56,256 nt of DNA from an uncultured Bacteroidales bacterium (GTDB lineage: Bacteria > Bacteroidota > Bacteroidia > Bacteroidales > UBA932), in contig CALVDQ010000015.1 in NCBI GenBank assembly GCA_944326325.1, positions 1-56,256 on the forward strand, given 5' to 3'. The stretch's first letter is position 1. Every line of letters starts with the position of its first letter. Under the pieces are notes generated by a model, which searched no databases, was not told the origin of the DNA, and saw only the letters and a program-made list of their open reading frames with translations. Made by a program: the position numbers and the translations under genes. Below are positions 7,724 to 15,509 of this stretch, in pieces.

Positions 7724-8608
7724 ATGGAAGAGACAAATTCAAATCAGAAAGAACTTGCGCTGAAAAGGACGATGAACATAATGATAGCCGTGGCTGTAGT
7801 GCTGGCACTTGTCCTGGCTTATATATGGTATCAGAAAAGTTCCCTTGTCAACGAACTGAATATCGAGAAGGATGCGCTGACCCAGCAGATGATTTCGCTG
7901 CAGAACGACTATGCGACACTCTCCTCGGACAATGAGCAGATAAACGCCCAGCTGGACTCGTCGCGTGAAGAAGTTTCGCAGCTTATCGAGCGTATCAAGC
8001 ATACGGAGGCTACCAACAGGGCCATGATACGCAAGTACGAGAAAGAACTCGGTACGTTGAGGAGCATCATGAGAAACTATATTGTCCAGATCGATTCCCT
8101 GAATACGCTCAACCATAAGCTGACGGCCGATGCCGCGGCCGCAAGGAAGGAGGCGGCCGAGACGAGACGCCAGTCTGAAGAGCTGAGCCGTACTGTGGAA
8201 AGCCTTTCCGGACAGGTTGCGGCCGGATCTGTGCTGAAGGGCCGGGCCATCAGGATGGATGCCTACAATGCTTCCGACAAGATTACCGACAGAAGCAGCC
8301 GCGTGGTAAGGCTCATGACCACGTTGAGCCTCGTGGAAAACGAACTTGCCCCTAAGGGGCCGGTAAGGGTCTATATCAGGGTCAAGGGACCGGACGGCAT
8401 ACTTCTTACGGGAGATGACCAGAGGACATTCGACTTCAACGGGGAGCCTATGATATGTTCGGCATCACGCGAAGTGGACTATCAGGGAGAAGAAGTGGAG
8501 CTAAGTATCTATCTGAACGGCATTTCCGATTTTGTCAAGGGAATCTATACGGTTGAGGCATATACCGAGAACAATCTCCTCGGCTCTGCTGAACTTATGC
8601 TGAGATAG
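7724..8608 (+). CDS. Single-pass membrane protein with coiled coil, function unknown
   Basis: The 294-residue protein has a short cytoplasmic N-terminus, one membrane segment at about residues 17-37, and a long heptad-rich coiled coil from about 40 to 165. A compact C-terminal domain from about 170 to the end contains GPVRVYIRVKGPDG and ends SAELMLR. This layout is seen in conserved Bacteroidetes proteins without assigned function; the C-terminal domain is probably outside the cytoplasm. The stop is three bases before the GTG start of hemW, so the two genes are likely cotranscribed, although nothing links their functions. Confidence 0.75.
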   Translation: MEETNSNQKELALKRTMNIMIAVAVVLALVLAYIWYQKSSLVNELNIEKDALTQQMISLQNDYATLSSDNEQINAQLDSSREEVSQLIERIKHTEATNRAMIRKYEKELGTLRSIMRNYIVQIDSLNTLNHKLTADAAAARKEAAETRRQSEELSRTVESLSGQVAAGSVLKGRAIRMDAYNASDKITDRSSRVVRLMTTLSLVENELAPKGPVRVYIRVKGPDGILLTGDDQRTFDFNGEPMICSASREVDYQGEEVELSIYLNGISDFVKGIYTVEAYTENNLLGSAELMLR

Positions 8609-8611
8609 GCG

Positions 8612-9769
8612 GTGATATATATCCACATCCCGTTCTGCAGGACATTCTGTACCTATTGCGGATTCTATTCGGAGCTTTTATGCCGGGGCACTCGGAAAGA
8701 CAAGGTCCTCCAACCCTTCTGCAAGGCTCTGGAAAACGAATTCGCGGCACGGAAGTCCGGACTTCAGGACGGACCGGATACACTGTACATAGGAGGCGGT
8801 ACCCCTTCGGTACTGCCTTTTTCCGTTCTGCAGACCCTTGCATCGCTTTTCATGGACGAAGGCCGCCCCCATCGGTTCAGGGAATTCACGGTGGAGGTAA
8901 ATCCGGAGGATATAGTCTCGGGAGGCCAGGACTATGCCGAAGGTCTGTTGTCCCTCGGCGTGAACAGGATAAGCATGGGGGTACAGTCATACGATGACGG
9001 AATATTGCGCTGGATGAACCGTCGCCATACCGCTGGCGGGGCTGTCGAAGCCTACAGGATCTTGCGCCGGGCCGGAGTGGAAAACATAAGCCTGGACCTT
9101 ATATTCGGGGTGCCGGGGATGGGACACGGCCTTTGGAAGGAAACTCTCGGCAGGATATTGGACCTGCCTGGAGGAATGCCGGAACATATCTCCGCATACC
9201 AGCTTTCGGTGGAACCGGGATCGGCCTTGGAGAAGATGATGGCAAGAGGCCGCTGCCGAGAAGTCGGAGATGAAGAATGCAGGCTGCAGTATATGACATT
9301 GTGCGAAGTGCTTGGCAATGCAGGCTACCGCCATTATGAAGTCTCGAATTTCGCCCTTCCCGGCTATGAGGCCGTACATAATTCGGCATATTGGTCCGGA
9401 GAACCGTATCTCGGGCTGGGTCCGGGCGCACATTCGTTCAGGATTGACGGAGACCGCCGCACAAGAAGCTGGAACAGGCCTTCGGTGGAGGCATATCTGT
9501 CTGCGTGGCTGTCATGCAGGGATGATGCGGAGACGGATATCATGGAAACGGAAGAACTGACACAGGAGCAGGCGGCTTTGGAAAGGATCATGCTTTCCCT
9601 GAGGACAGATACGGGGCTGCCGGAACCGGAGCTGCTGCGCCTCGCCATGCCCGGGCAGGTACGGAAGCATCTTTCCGCAGGAACCCTGACGCGTCTTCCT
9701 GACGGGAATGTCAGGATTCCGGAAAGCGGCTTTTTCATATCGGATTCTATCATTGCGGACATTGTATAG
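8612..9769 (+). CDS. hemW: Radical SAM heme chaperone HemW
   Basis: Member of the coproporphyrinogen oxidase-like radical SAM family; HemW proteins bind and deliver heme rather than oxidise coproporphyrinogen. The 385-residue protein starts at GTG, three bases after the upstream stop. It carries the iron-sulfur motif C9-x3-C13-x2-C16 right at the N-terminus, as is typical of HemW, followed by GGGTPS. The HemN C-terminal domain is present. The short distance from start to cluster fixes the GTG as the likely start. A true HemN usually has a longer N-terminus and a C-x3-C-x2-C-x-C motif, which favours HemW here. Confidence 0.88.
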   Translation: MIYIHIPFCRTFCTYCGFYSELLCRGTRKDKVLQPFCKALENEFAARKSGLQDGPDTLYIGGGTPSVLPFSVLQTLASLFMDEGRPHRFREFTVEVNPEDIVSGGQDYAEGLLSLGVNRISMGVQSYDDGILRWMNRRHTAGGAVEAYRILRRAGVENISLDLIFGVPGMGHGLWKETLGRILDLPGGMPEHISAYQLSVEPGSALEKMMARGRCREVGDEECRLQYMTLCEVLGNAGYRHYEVSNFALPGYEAVHNSAYWSGEPYLGLGPGAHSFRIDGDRRTRSWNRPSVEAYLSAWLSCRDDAETDIMETEELTQEQAALERIMLSLRTDTGLPEPELLRLAMPGQVRKHLSAGTLTRLPDGNVRIPESGFFISDSIIADIV

Positions 9770-9778
9770 ACGCATTGG

Positions 9779-9804
9779 GCCGGCGGAATCCGGCAATATT
9801 TTTT
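9779..9804 (+). terminator. Weak intrinsic terminator after hemW
   Basis: GCCGG (9779-9783) pairs with CCGGC (9790-9794) and is followed by AATATTTTTT. The stem is only five pairs. It lies nine bases past the hemW stop. Confidence 0.5.
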
Positions 9805-9848
9805 GACAGTAAAAGATACGGACCATTCGGAAAAAAAAGACAGGTATT

Positions 9849-11663
9849 ATGAACGTATATTCTGAAAGAATAGATGCCCTGCGGGCAATGATGTCGGACA
9901 ACGGCTGGGACGCCGTAGTGATTACAGGTTCCGATCCGCATGCAAGTGAATATACCGCCCCGAGATGGCGGCAGGTAGCATGGCTTTCCGGATTTACGGG
10001 AGAGGCCGGGGATATCGTGGTCACAAGTGACCATGCGGGCCTGTGGACAGATTCGAGATTTTTCATCCAGGCGGACAGACAGCTCCAGGGGTCGGGAGTG
10101 GAACTCCACAAGACAGGGCTGCCAGGCTCCGAGACGATTCCGCAGTGGCTTTCAGGAAAAGCCGCTGTCATCGCCGTAGACGGACTGTGTTGTACTGAAG
10201 TCTTTGCAGACGAACTTGGCCGGGCCCTTTCTCCAGATGGAGAGGAACTGGTCAGGATCGTTGATGTCCCTGATCTGCTGTCGGGCATCTGGGACACCCG
10301 TCCGGACATACCTTCCACTCCGGTCATTACCCTCTCGGAGGATACCGTAGGCAAGTCCCGTTATGACAAATTGCTTGAACTCAGAAAATTCCTGCTTCTG
10401 CATGATTGTGACAGCATGCTTCTGGCGGCCCTCGACGAAATAGCCTGGCTTCTCAATGTCAGGGGCGAGGATATAGATTATAACCCGTACGTGATTTCAT
10501 ATCTGTTCGTGTCCCAGTCCGAGGCAATATGGTTTGTGAAAAAAGGGGAGGAGGTAGCCGACCCGGATACGGAGGACAGTTTCAGGGAACTTGAGGCAGA
10601 CGGAGTGTCCGTCATGCCTTACCGGGGGACAAAGGACGTCCTGGAAGAAATTTTCAGGTCGGAGGACACTACGGTATACATCGATCTTTCCACAGTGAAC
10701 CGTGCCTTGTACGACGAGGTCGTTGAAGCGGCGGGGGAGGAGAATATCGTCACAGGAAAGTCTCCTGTCCCTCTCTGGAAGGCCGTCAAGAACAATGTCG
10801 AGATAGAAGGGATGCGGGAGGCCTGCCTGGAAGACGGCGCAGCCATGGAAAAATTCCTGTTCTGGCTTGAAACGGCAGTTCATTCGGGATGCAGGGTAAC
10901 GGAACGGGAAGCTTCCGACAGGCTTACGGCTTTCAGGTCCGGGATTCCGGGGTACAGGGGCGACAGTTTTGCCAACATATCGGCTTACGGACCGAATGCA
11001 GCCCTGCCTCATTATTCCACACCGGAGACCGGATCGGCTGTCATAGAGCCCCGCGGACTGTACCTCGTCGACTCCGGCGGCCAATACCTGTTCGGCACCA
11101 CCGATATCACCAGGACCGTACCTATGGGAGAGTGCAGTTTTCTGGAAAAGGAAGATTACACCCTTGTCCTTAGAGGCATGATCGGTCTGGCGATGGCCGT
11201 ATTTCCCGAGGGTACCGCCGGATGCCGGCTTGATGTCCTGGCAAGGAACCCGCTATGGCGCTGTGTGCGCAATTTCGGGCATGGTACAGGCCACGGCGTA
11301 GGATTCTATCTCGGGGTGCATGAAGGCCCTCAGGACATAAGACAGAACCTGAATCCTCAGCCGATGCTTCCAGGGATGATAACATCGGATGAACCCGGTA
11401 TGTACAGGGAAGGTATGCACGGAGTGCGGCATGAGAACCTTCTCCTTTGCAGAAAGGTGTGCGAGAATGAATTCGGTTCATGGCTCGGATTCGAGACTCT
11501 CACGCTCTGCCATATTGATACGTCAGCTGTCATAAAGTCTCTTATGACAACTGACGAGATAGAATGGCTGAACCGCTACAACAGCGAAGTATGCGCGAAG
11601 CTGTCGCCGCATCTTGATGCCGATACGGCGGCATGGCTGTACTCCAGGACCAGACCTCTATAG
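9849..11663 (+). CDS. pepP: Xaa-Pro aminopeptidase (M24 family, aminopeptidase P type)
   Basis: Metallopeptidase that removes an N-terminal residue preceding proline, in the cytoplasm. The 604-residue form has two N-terminal creatinase-like domains (about 1-310) and a C-terminal M24 catalytic domain. The five metal ligands are visible as D408, D419, H482, E515 and E529, with H478 and H491 in the active site. This long form resembles eukaryotic-type and Bacteroidetes aminopeptidase P more than the roughly 440-residue E. coli enzyme. It ends in a shared CTATAG with the convergent trpB2 gene, so the two coding regions overlap by six bases. Confidence 0.93.
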   Translation: MNVYSERIDALRAMMSDNGWDAVVITGSDPHASEYTAPRWRQVAWLSGFTGEAGDIVVTSDHAGLWTDSRFFIQADRQLQGSGVELHKTGLPGSETIPQWLSGKAAVIAVDGLCCTEVFADELGRALSPDGEELVRIVDVPDLLSGIWDTRPDIPSTPVITLSEDTVGKSRYDKLLELRKFLLLHDCDSMLLAALDEIAWLLNVRGEDIDYNPYVISYLFVSQSEAIWFVKKGEEVADPDTEDSFRELEADGVSVMPYRGTKDVLEEIFRSEDTTVYIDLSTVNRALYDEVVEAAGEENIVTGKSPVPLWKAVKNNVEIEGMREACLEDGAAMEKFLFWLETAVHSGCRVTEREASDRLTAFRSGIPGYRGDSFANISAYGPNAALPHYSTPETGSAVIEPRGLYLVDSGGQYLFGTTDITRTVPMGECSFLEKEDYTLVLRGMIGLAMAVFPEGTAGCRLDVLARNPLWRCVRNFGHGTGHGVGFYLGVHEGPQDIRQNLNPQPMLPGMITSDEPGMYREGMHGVRHENLLLCRKVCENEFGSWLGFETLTLCHIDTSAVIKSLMTTDEIEWLNRYNSEVCAKLSPHLDADTAAWLYSRTRPL

Positions 11664-12971
11664 TGTGTAGTCCACGAGGTTTCCGGCAAGATACTGGTCG
11701 TAAGCCCCCATATCCACGAGTCCGTGCCCGGAAAGGTTGAACAGGATTGTCTTTTTCTCTCCTGCTTCCTTGCACTTGATGGCTTCCCTGATGGTGGCGG
11801 CTATCGCGTGGCAGGATTCCGGTGCCGGAATGATGCCTTCAGCCTTGGCGAACAGGCATCCTGCCTTGAATGACTCAAGCTGGTTGATGTCCACAGCCTC
11901 CATCAGCCCGTCTTTCAACAGCTGGGACACGATTACACCCGCTCCGTGGTATCTGAGACCTCCGGCATGGATATTTGCCGGTTTGAAATTGTGCCCTAAG
12001 GTGAACATCGGCAGGAGCGGGGTGTATCCCGTCTCGTCTCCGAAATCGTATTCGAACTTCCCCTTCGTGAGTTTCGGGCAGGAGGCAGGCTCGGCTGCAA
12101 TGAACCTTGTTTTCTTTCCTTCCAGGATCTTGTGTCTCATGAACGGGAAGGAGATTCCTCCGAAGTTGGACCCTCCTCCGAAACAGGCTATCACCATGTC
12201 CGGGTATTCCCCTGCCATTTCCATCTGTTTTTCAGCCTCAAGGCCGATGACTGTCTGGTGAAGGGAAACGTGGCTGAGTACCGAACCGAGAGTGTATTTG
12301 CAGTTCGGTGTCATCCTGGCGAGTTCCACGGCTTCGGAAATCGCTGTCCCGAGTGACCCCTGATGGTTCGGATCCCTGGTCAGGATGTCTTTTCCGGCCC
12401 TCGTTGTCATCGATGGGGAAGGGATGACCTGGGCTCCGAATACCTGCATGATGCTGCGCCTGTACGGCTTCTGTTCGTAGCTTATCTTGACCTGGTAGAC
12501 GGCCGCCTCTAGCCCGAACAGGCTGGCGGCGTATGAGAGTGCCGCTCCCCACTGGCCGGCTCCCGTTTCGGTCGTGACGTTTGTCACGCCTTCCTGTTTG
12601 CAGTAGTAGGCCTGTGCCAAAGCGGAATTGAGTTTGTGTGAGCCCACAGGGCTGACGCTTTCGTTCTTGAAATATATATTGGCAGGTGTTCCTATCGCCT
12701 TTTCAAGTCCGTAGGCACGGACAAGCGGGGTAGAGCGGTAGTATCTGTACATTTCCTGTACTTTCTCCGGGATATCTATCCATCGGTCGGTCTGGTTCAG
12801 CTCCTGTCTGCTTAGTTCCTGTGCAAACAGGGGATAGAGATCTTCAGCCTTTATGGGCTGTTTTGTTGCCGGGTTCAGAAGCGGCATGGGCTTGTTGACC
12901 ATGTCTGCCTGGATATTGTACCATTGTTTAGGCAGGTCGGCTTCTTTCAGGAAAAAACGTTTCTGTTCCAT
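11658..12971 (-). CDS. trpB: Tryptophan synthase beta chain, TrpB2 type
   Basis: Pyridoxal phosphate enzyme that joins indole and serine to make tryptophan. The 437-residue protein is of the longer TrpB2 group. It has the cofactor lysine K113 in GSHKLNSA, the ETGAGQWG segment, and the phosphate-binding GGGSN at 265-269. It stands alone, with no trpA or other trp genes beside it. TrpB2 enzymes often act on free indole without a TrpA partner, so indole salvage is plausible. No TAnnTTTG box was found in the 80 bases between the sdhC terminator and the start. Confidence 0.92.
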   Translation of the reverse strand: MEQKRFFLKEADLPKQWYNIQADMVNKPMPLLNPATKQPIKAEDLYPLFAQELSRQELNQTDRWIDIPEKVQEMYRYYRSTPLVRAYGLEKAIGTPANIYFKNESVSPVGSHKLNSALAQAYYCKQEGVTNVTTETGAGQWGAALSYAASLFGLEAAVYQVKISYEQKPYRRSIMQVFGAQVIPSPSMTTRAGKDILTRDPNHQGSLGTAISEAVELARMTPNCKYTLGSVLSHVSLHQTVIGLEAEKQMEMAGEYPDMVIACFGGGSNFGGISFPFMRHKILEGKKTRFIAAEPASCPKLTKGKFEYDFGDETGYTPLLPMFTLGHNFKPANIHAGGLRYHGAGVIVSQLLKDGLMEAVDINQLESFKAGCLFAKAEGIIPAPESCHAIAATIREAIKCKEAGEKKTILFNLSGHGLVDMGAYDQYLAGNLVDYTL

Positions 12972-13054
12972 GATGGTGAAATAAATTTAAGTTGTTTGAT
13001 ATTATGGCGCCTGTGCGGCGGCGGTTTTCCGGGAAACGAGGGACGGGGCTGTAT

Positions 13055-13100
13055 AAAAAAAGCCGGGCAACCGGAATCCCGAGTCCTGGCTGCCCGACTT
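13055..13100 (-). terminator. Intrinsic terminator of sdhC
   Basis: On the minus strand AGTCGGGCA (13091-13099) pairs with TGCCCGGCT (13061-13069, one G-T pair) and is followed by a T-run of seven (13054-13060). It lies 22 bases past the sdhC stop and ends the transcript before trpB. Confidence 0.85.
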
Positions 13101-13121
13101 AAAGTCCTGTATTTTTTATTG

Positions 13122-13802
13122 TCATGCCATTATGTAACCGTTGATCGCTGTAGCTGTGAAGCCGATGAAAATCAGGGTCGCAAATATGTAGGCGATTACT
13201 TTAAGCCGTTTCAGCCAGATCTTGTTGTTCCAACCGATGGTCTGGAATGCGCTCCAGAAACCGTGGGTAAGGTGGAACCACAGTGCTCCGAACCAGATGA
13301 TGTATAGCACCAGTACCCACCAGCGTCCGAACGTGACGGTAAGGAGGAGGTAAGGGTCGGTGGCTTCTTCGCCCATCCACTCCTTCAGCTGCATCTCATC
13401 CCAGAAATGGGTAAGGTGGAACACGATGAAACCGAGCACGATGATGCCCAGCACTATCATGTTCTTCGATGCCCAGGAGTCTGCCTTGGCCTTGCTGGAT
13501 ACCTTGTAGCGGAAGTATCCTCCGCGGGTATCGAGGTTGTGCAGGGTGAGGATTATGGCGTATATGATATGGATTATGAAACCGAATGCCAGTATTGGCA
13601 CCATGATAGTGACGATGGGAAGAGACATGAATTCACATCCCATGGCAAACAGTCCGTCTTCTGCCCCGAAGTTGCCGGTAAACGAATCTATAATGGAAAA
13701 TGAGTTGATGGTGAGGTGAAGCAAGAGAAAGATGATGAGGAACAGTCCGCTGATACTCATTATGAGTTTCTTGCCGATAGAAGATGTAAAAATGTTTGCC
13801 AT
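13122..13802 (-). CDS. sdhC: Succinate dehydrogenase/fumarate reductase cytochrome b subunit
   Basis: Membrane anchor of the Bacteroidetes/B. subtilis-type succinate:quinone oxidoreductase, which binds two b hemes and passes electrons between quinone and the SdhB/SdhA subunits. The 226 residues contain five membrane segments and several in-membrane histidines, for example H29 in LLLHLTIN and others in FIIHIIYAI, IVFHLTHF and WFHLTHGF. The start matches the family, MANIFTSSIGKK. In most Bacteroidales this gene is the first of a C-A-B operon. Here it is followed by a strong terminator and trpB, so the flavoprotein and iron-sulfur subunits must be elsewhere. Confidence 0.93.
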   Translation of the reverse strand: MANIFTSSIGKKLIMSISGLFLIIFLLLHLTINSFSIIDSFTGNFGAEDGLFAMGCEFMSLPIVTIMVPILAFGFIIHIIYAIILTLHNLDTRGGYFRYKVSSKAKADSWASKNMIVLGIIVLGFIVFHLTHFWDEMQLKEWMGEEATDPYLLLTVTFGRWWVLVLYIIWFGALWFHLTHGFWSAFQTIGWNNKIWLKRLKVIAYIFATLIFIGFTATAINGYIMA

Positions 13803-13846
13803 ATCAATATCAGTATCCTAAAATTTCGTTTCAGTCTTCAGATGTG

Positions 13847-13894
13847 CAAAGATATATTCTTTCTTGCAAGTTTCATAATAAAATGATATTTTTG
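13847..13894. promoter_or_regulatory. Back-to-back promoters of sdhC and pyrH
   Basis: The minus-strand box TATCTTTG (13847-13854) serves sdhC. The plus-strand TTG (13864-13866), a 20-base spacer and TATTTTTG (13887-13894) serve pyrH. The palindrome CTTGCAAG (13863-13870) lies between the two boxes and covers the pyrH -33 element. Confidence 0.65.
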
Positions 13895-13929
13895 TTTGCG
13901 TAAAATTTTTGAGGCAAATAATATTGATA

Positions 13930-14637
13930 ATGTATAGAAGAGTATTGCTGAAACTTAGCGGAGAAAGCCTTGGAGGACCGTCTGGAAAAGGGATAAGCGA
14001 GGATGTGCTCGCCTCATACGCGGGGGAGATAGCAACGGCTGTGAAGGCCGGGCTGCAGGTGGCTGTCGTCATCGGAGGAGGAAACATCTTCCGGGGGCTT
14101 TCCGGTGCAGGCAAGGGTTTCGACCGGGTGAACGGGGACAAGATGGGTATGCTTGCCACTGTCATCAATTCCCTCGGCCTTGCCATGGCCATACGGTCCG
14201 CAGGTGTAGAGGCGGAGGTGTTCACGGCCACTCCCATGATGCCTGTTGCGAGGTACTATATGAGGGACGATGCTGTGGCATTCATGGAGAAGGGGGGAGT
14301 ATCGCTGATAGCGGGAGGTACCGGGAACCCGTTCTTCACTACGGATTCAGGAGCGGCCCTCAGGGCTCTTGAGATAGGGGCCGATGCGCTGCTTAAAGGT
14401 ACGAGGGTCGACGGAGTGTATACGGCTGATCCGGAAAAGGATCCTTCAGCGGTAAAATATGATGAACTTACTTTCGACAAGGCCCTGCAGGAGCACCTGA
14501 AGGTGATGGACCAGACGGCTTTTGCCCTGTGCCGTGAAGGAAATATGCCGGTTATCGTGTTTGACATGAACGCGGAAGGCAACCTGACCAGGCTCATCAG
14601 GGGCGAGAAGGTAGGCACTCTGGTGTATAACGGCTGA
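13930..14637 (+). CDS. pyrH: Uridylate kinase
   Basis: Phosphorylates UMP to UDP, feeding pyrimidine nucleotide synthesis; a hexamer of the amino acid kinase fold. From the ATG at 13930 the protein is 235 residues, beginning MYRRVLLKLSGES with the lysine and glycines of the nucleotide site. GGGNIFRG and GDKMGMLAT form the UMP site, and DGVY-ADP comes near the C-terminus. The frame extends upstream to a TTG at 13909, but that lies only 15 bases after the -7 box, so the ATG is preferred. It is followed after 34 bases by frr, the usual partner. Confidence 0.95.
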   Translation: MYRRVLLKLSGESLGGPSGKGISEDVLASYAGEIATAVKAGLQVAVVIGGGNIFRGLSGAGKGFDRVNGDKMGMLATVINSLGLAMAIRSAGVEAEVFTATPMMPVARYYMRDDAVAFMEKGGVSLIAGGTGNPFFTTDSGAALRALEIGADALLKGTRVDGVYTADPEKDPSAVKYDELTFDKALQEHLKVMDQTAFALCREGNMPVIVFDMNAEGNLTRLIRGEKVGTLVYNG

Positions 14638-14671
14638 TCTGCAGCCTTGGACAGAACAAAATACCATTGTT

Positions 14672-15235
14672 ATGATAGATAAAGCAAAAGAAATCGTTTC
14701 TTCAGCGAAAGCCAAGATGGCCGATGCTGTGAAATTCCTTGAGGAAGATGTCAAGACTTACAGGGCCGGCAAGGCGAACCCGTTGATATTCAATAATGTG
14801 CTGGTCGACTATTACGGTACTCCAACACCTGTGCCTCAGGTGGCTTCGGTGACGACTCCTGATGCCAAGACTATCGTCATCCAGCCATGGGAGAAGAAGA
14901 TGATCCCTGTCATCGAAAAGGCTATCATGGATGCCAATATCGGCCTGACTCCGCAGAACAACGGCGAGAACATCAGATGCTCCGTCCCGCCTCTTACCGA
15001 GGACAGGAGAAAGGAGCTTATCAAGAAGGTGAAGGCTGCCGGGGAGAATACCAAGGTCGTGGTGAGGAACGCGCGCCGCGATGCCATCGATGCCCTGAAG
15101 AAGGCCCAGAAAGACGGGCTGCCGGAAGATGCGGAGAAGGATTTCGAGCAGAATGTCCAGAAGGATACGGACTCTTCCGTGAAGAAGATAGACGAAATAG
15201 TGACCGCAAAGGAAAAGGAAATCCTTACTGTTTGA
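14672..15235 (+). CDS. frr: Ribosome recycling factor
   Basis: Splits the post-termination ribosome together with EF-G. The 187-residue length and two-domain layout match the family. The long three-helix bundle begins around residues 1-30, and the inserted beta domain (about 31-105) contains YYGTPTPVPQVASV. The C-terminal helices are rich in lysine and carry the conserved VRNARRDA. It is the second gene of pyrH-frr. Its 3' end is followed about 40 bases later by a separate promoter for the pheA operon. Confidence 0.97.
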   Translation: MIDKAKEIVSSAKAKMADAVKFLEEDVKTYRAGKANPLIFNNVLVDYYGTPTPVPQVASVTTPDAKTIVIQPWEKKMIPVIEKAIMDANIGLTPQNNGENIRCSVPPLTEDRRKELIKKVKAAGENTKVVVRNARRDAIDALKKAQKDGLPEDAEKDFEQNVQKDTDSSVKKIDEIVTAKEKEILTV

Positions 15236-15276
15236 AAAAATAAAGGCGGTTACGGAATATTTCCAGGATATTTTAC

Positions 15277-15284
15277 TATATTTG
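15277..15284 (+). promoter_or_regulatory. Predicted promoter of the pheA operon
   Basis: TATATTTG matches the Bacteroidetes -7 box, placing the transcript start near 15291. This gives a leader of about 220 bases before pheA. No good TTG element was found at the normal distance. Confidence 0.6.
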
Positions 15285-15359
15285 TCATCGGTGTGCGTGT
15301 TGAGGCACCCGAACCGGGCGGAAGGCTTTCTTTCCGGTTTGTTTATTGAACAGGTTACA

Positions 15360-15416
15360 ATGAATATACGATTTAGCGCATACGGTTATTTTTACTTCTA
15401 TTTTCCAAAAGGATGA
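15360..15416 (+). CDS. Leader peptide of the pheA operon (Tyr/Phe-rich, 18 residues)
   Basis: A short open frame reading MNIRFSAYGYFYFYFPKG and then TGA. Eight of 18 residues are aromatic (four Phe, four Tyr), with six alternating Tyr/Phe codons in a row at residues 10-15. It lies between the predicted promoter and a strong T-run hairpin, directly upstream of pheA and tyrA. This is the classical arrangement of a ribosome-mediated attenuator. The mixture of Tyr and Phe codons matches an operon making both amino acids, so stalling would occur when either charged tRNA runs short. Its role is inferred from sequence only. Confidence 0.85.
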   Translation: MNIRFSAYGYFYFYFPKG

Positions 15417-15419
15417 TAG

Positions 15420-15494
15420 CCGGACGTTGTGTGTATATACAGTAATAGAAAAGTGTTATTGGAGCTGTCCGGATGCGGGCGGCTCTTTTTTTTT
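15420..15494 (+). terminator. Transcription attenuator of the pheA operon
   Basis: The terminator is GAGCTGTCCG (15462-15471), loop GATG, CGGGCGGCTC (15476-15485), fully paired with two G-T pairs and followed by nine T. CCGGAC (15420-15425), four bases after the leader stop codon, can instead pair with GTCCGG (15467-15472), which removes part of the terminator's 5' arm. A ribosome at the leader stop would cover CCGGAC and allow termination. One stalled at the Tyr/Phe codons (ending 15404) would leave it free and allow read-through. Confidence 0.85.
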
Positions 15495-15509
15495 GTCAGT
15501 ATTAAAAAA

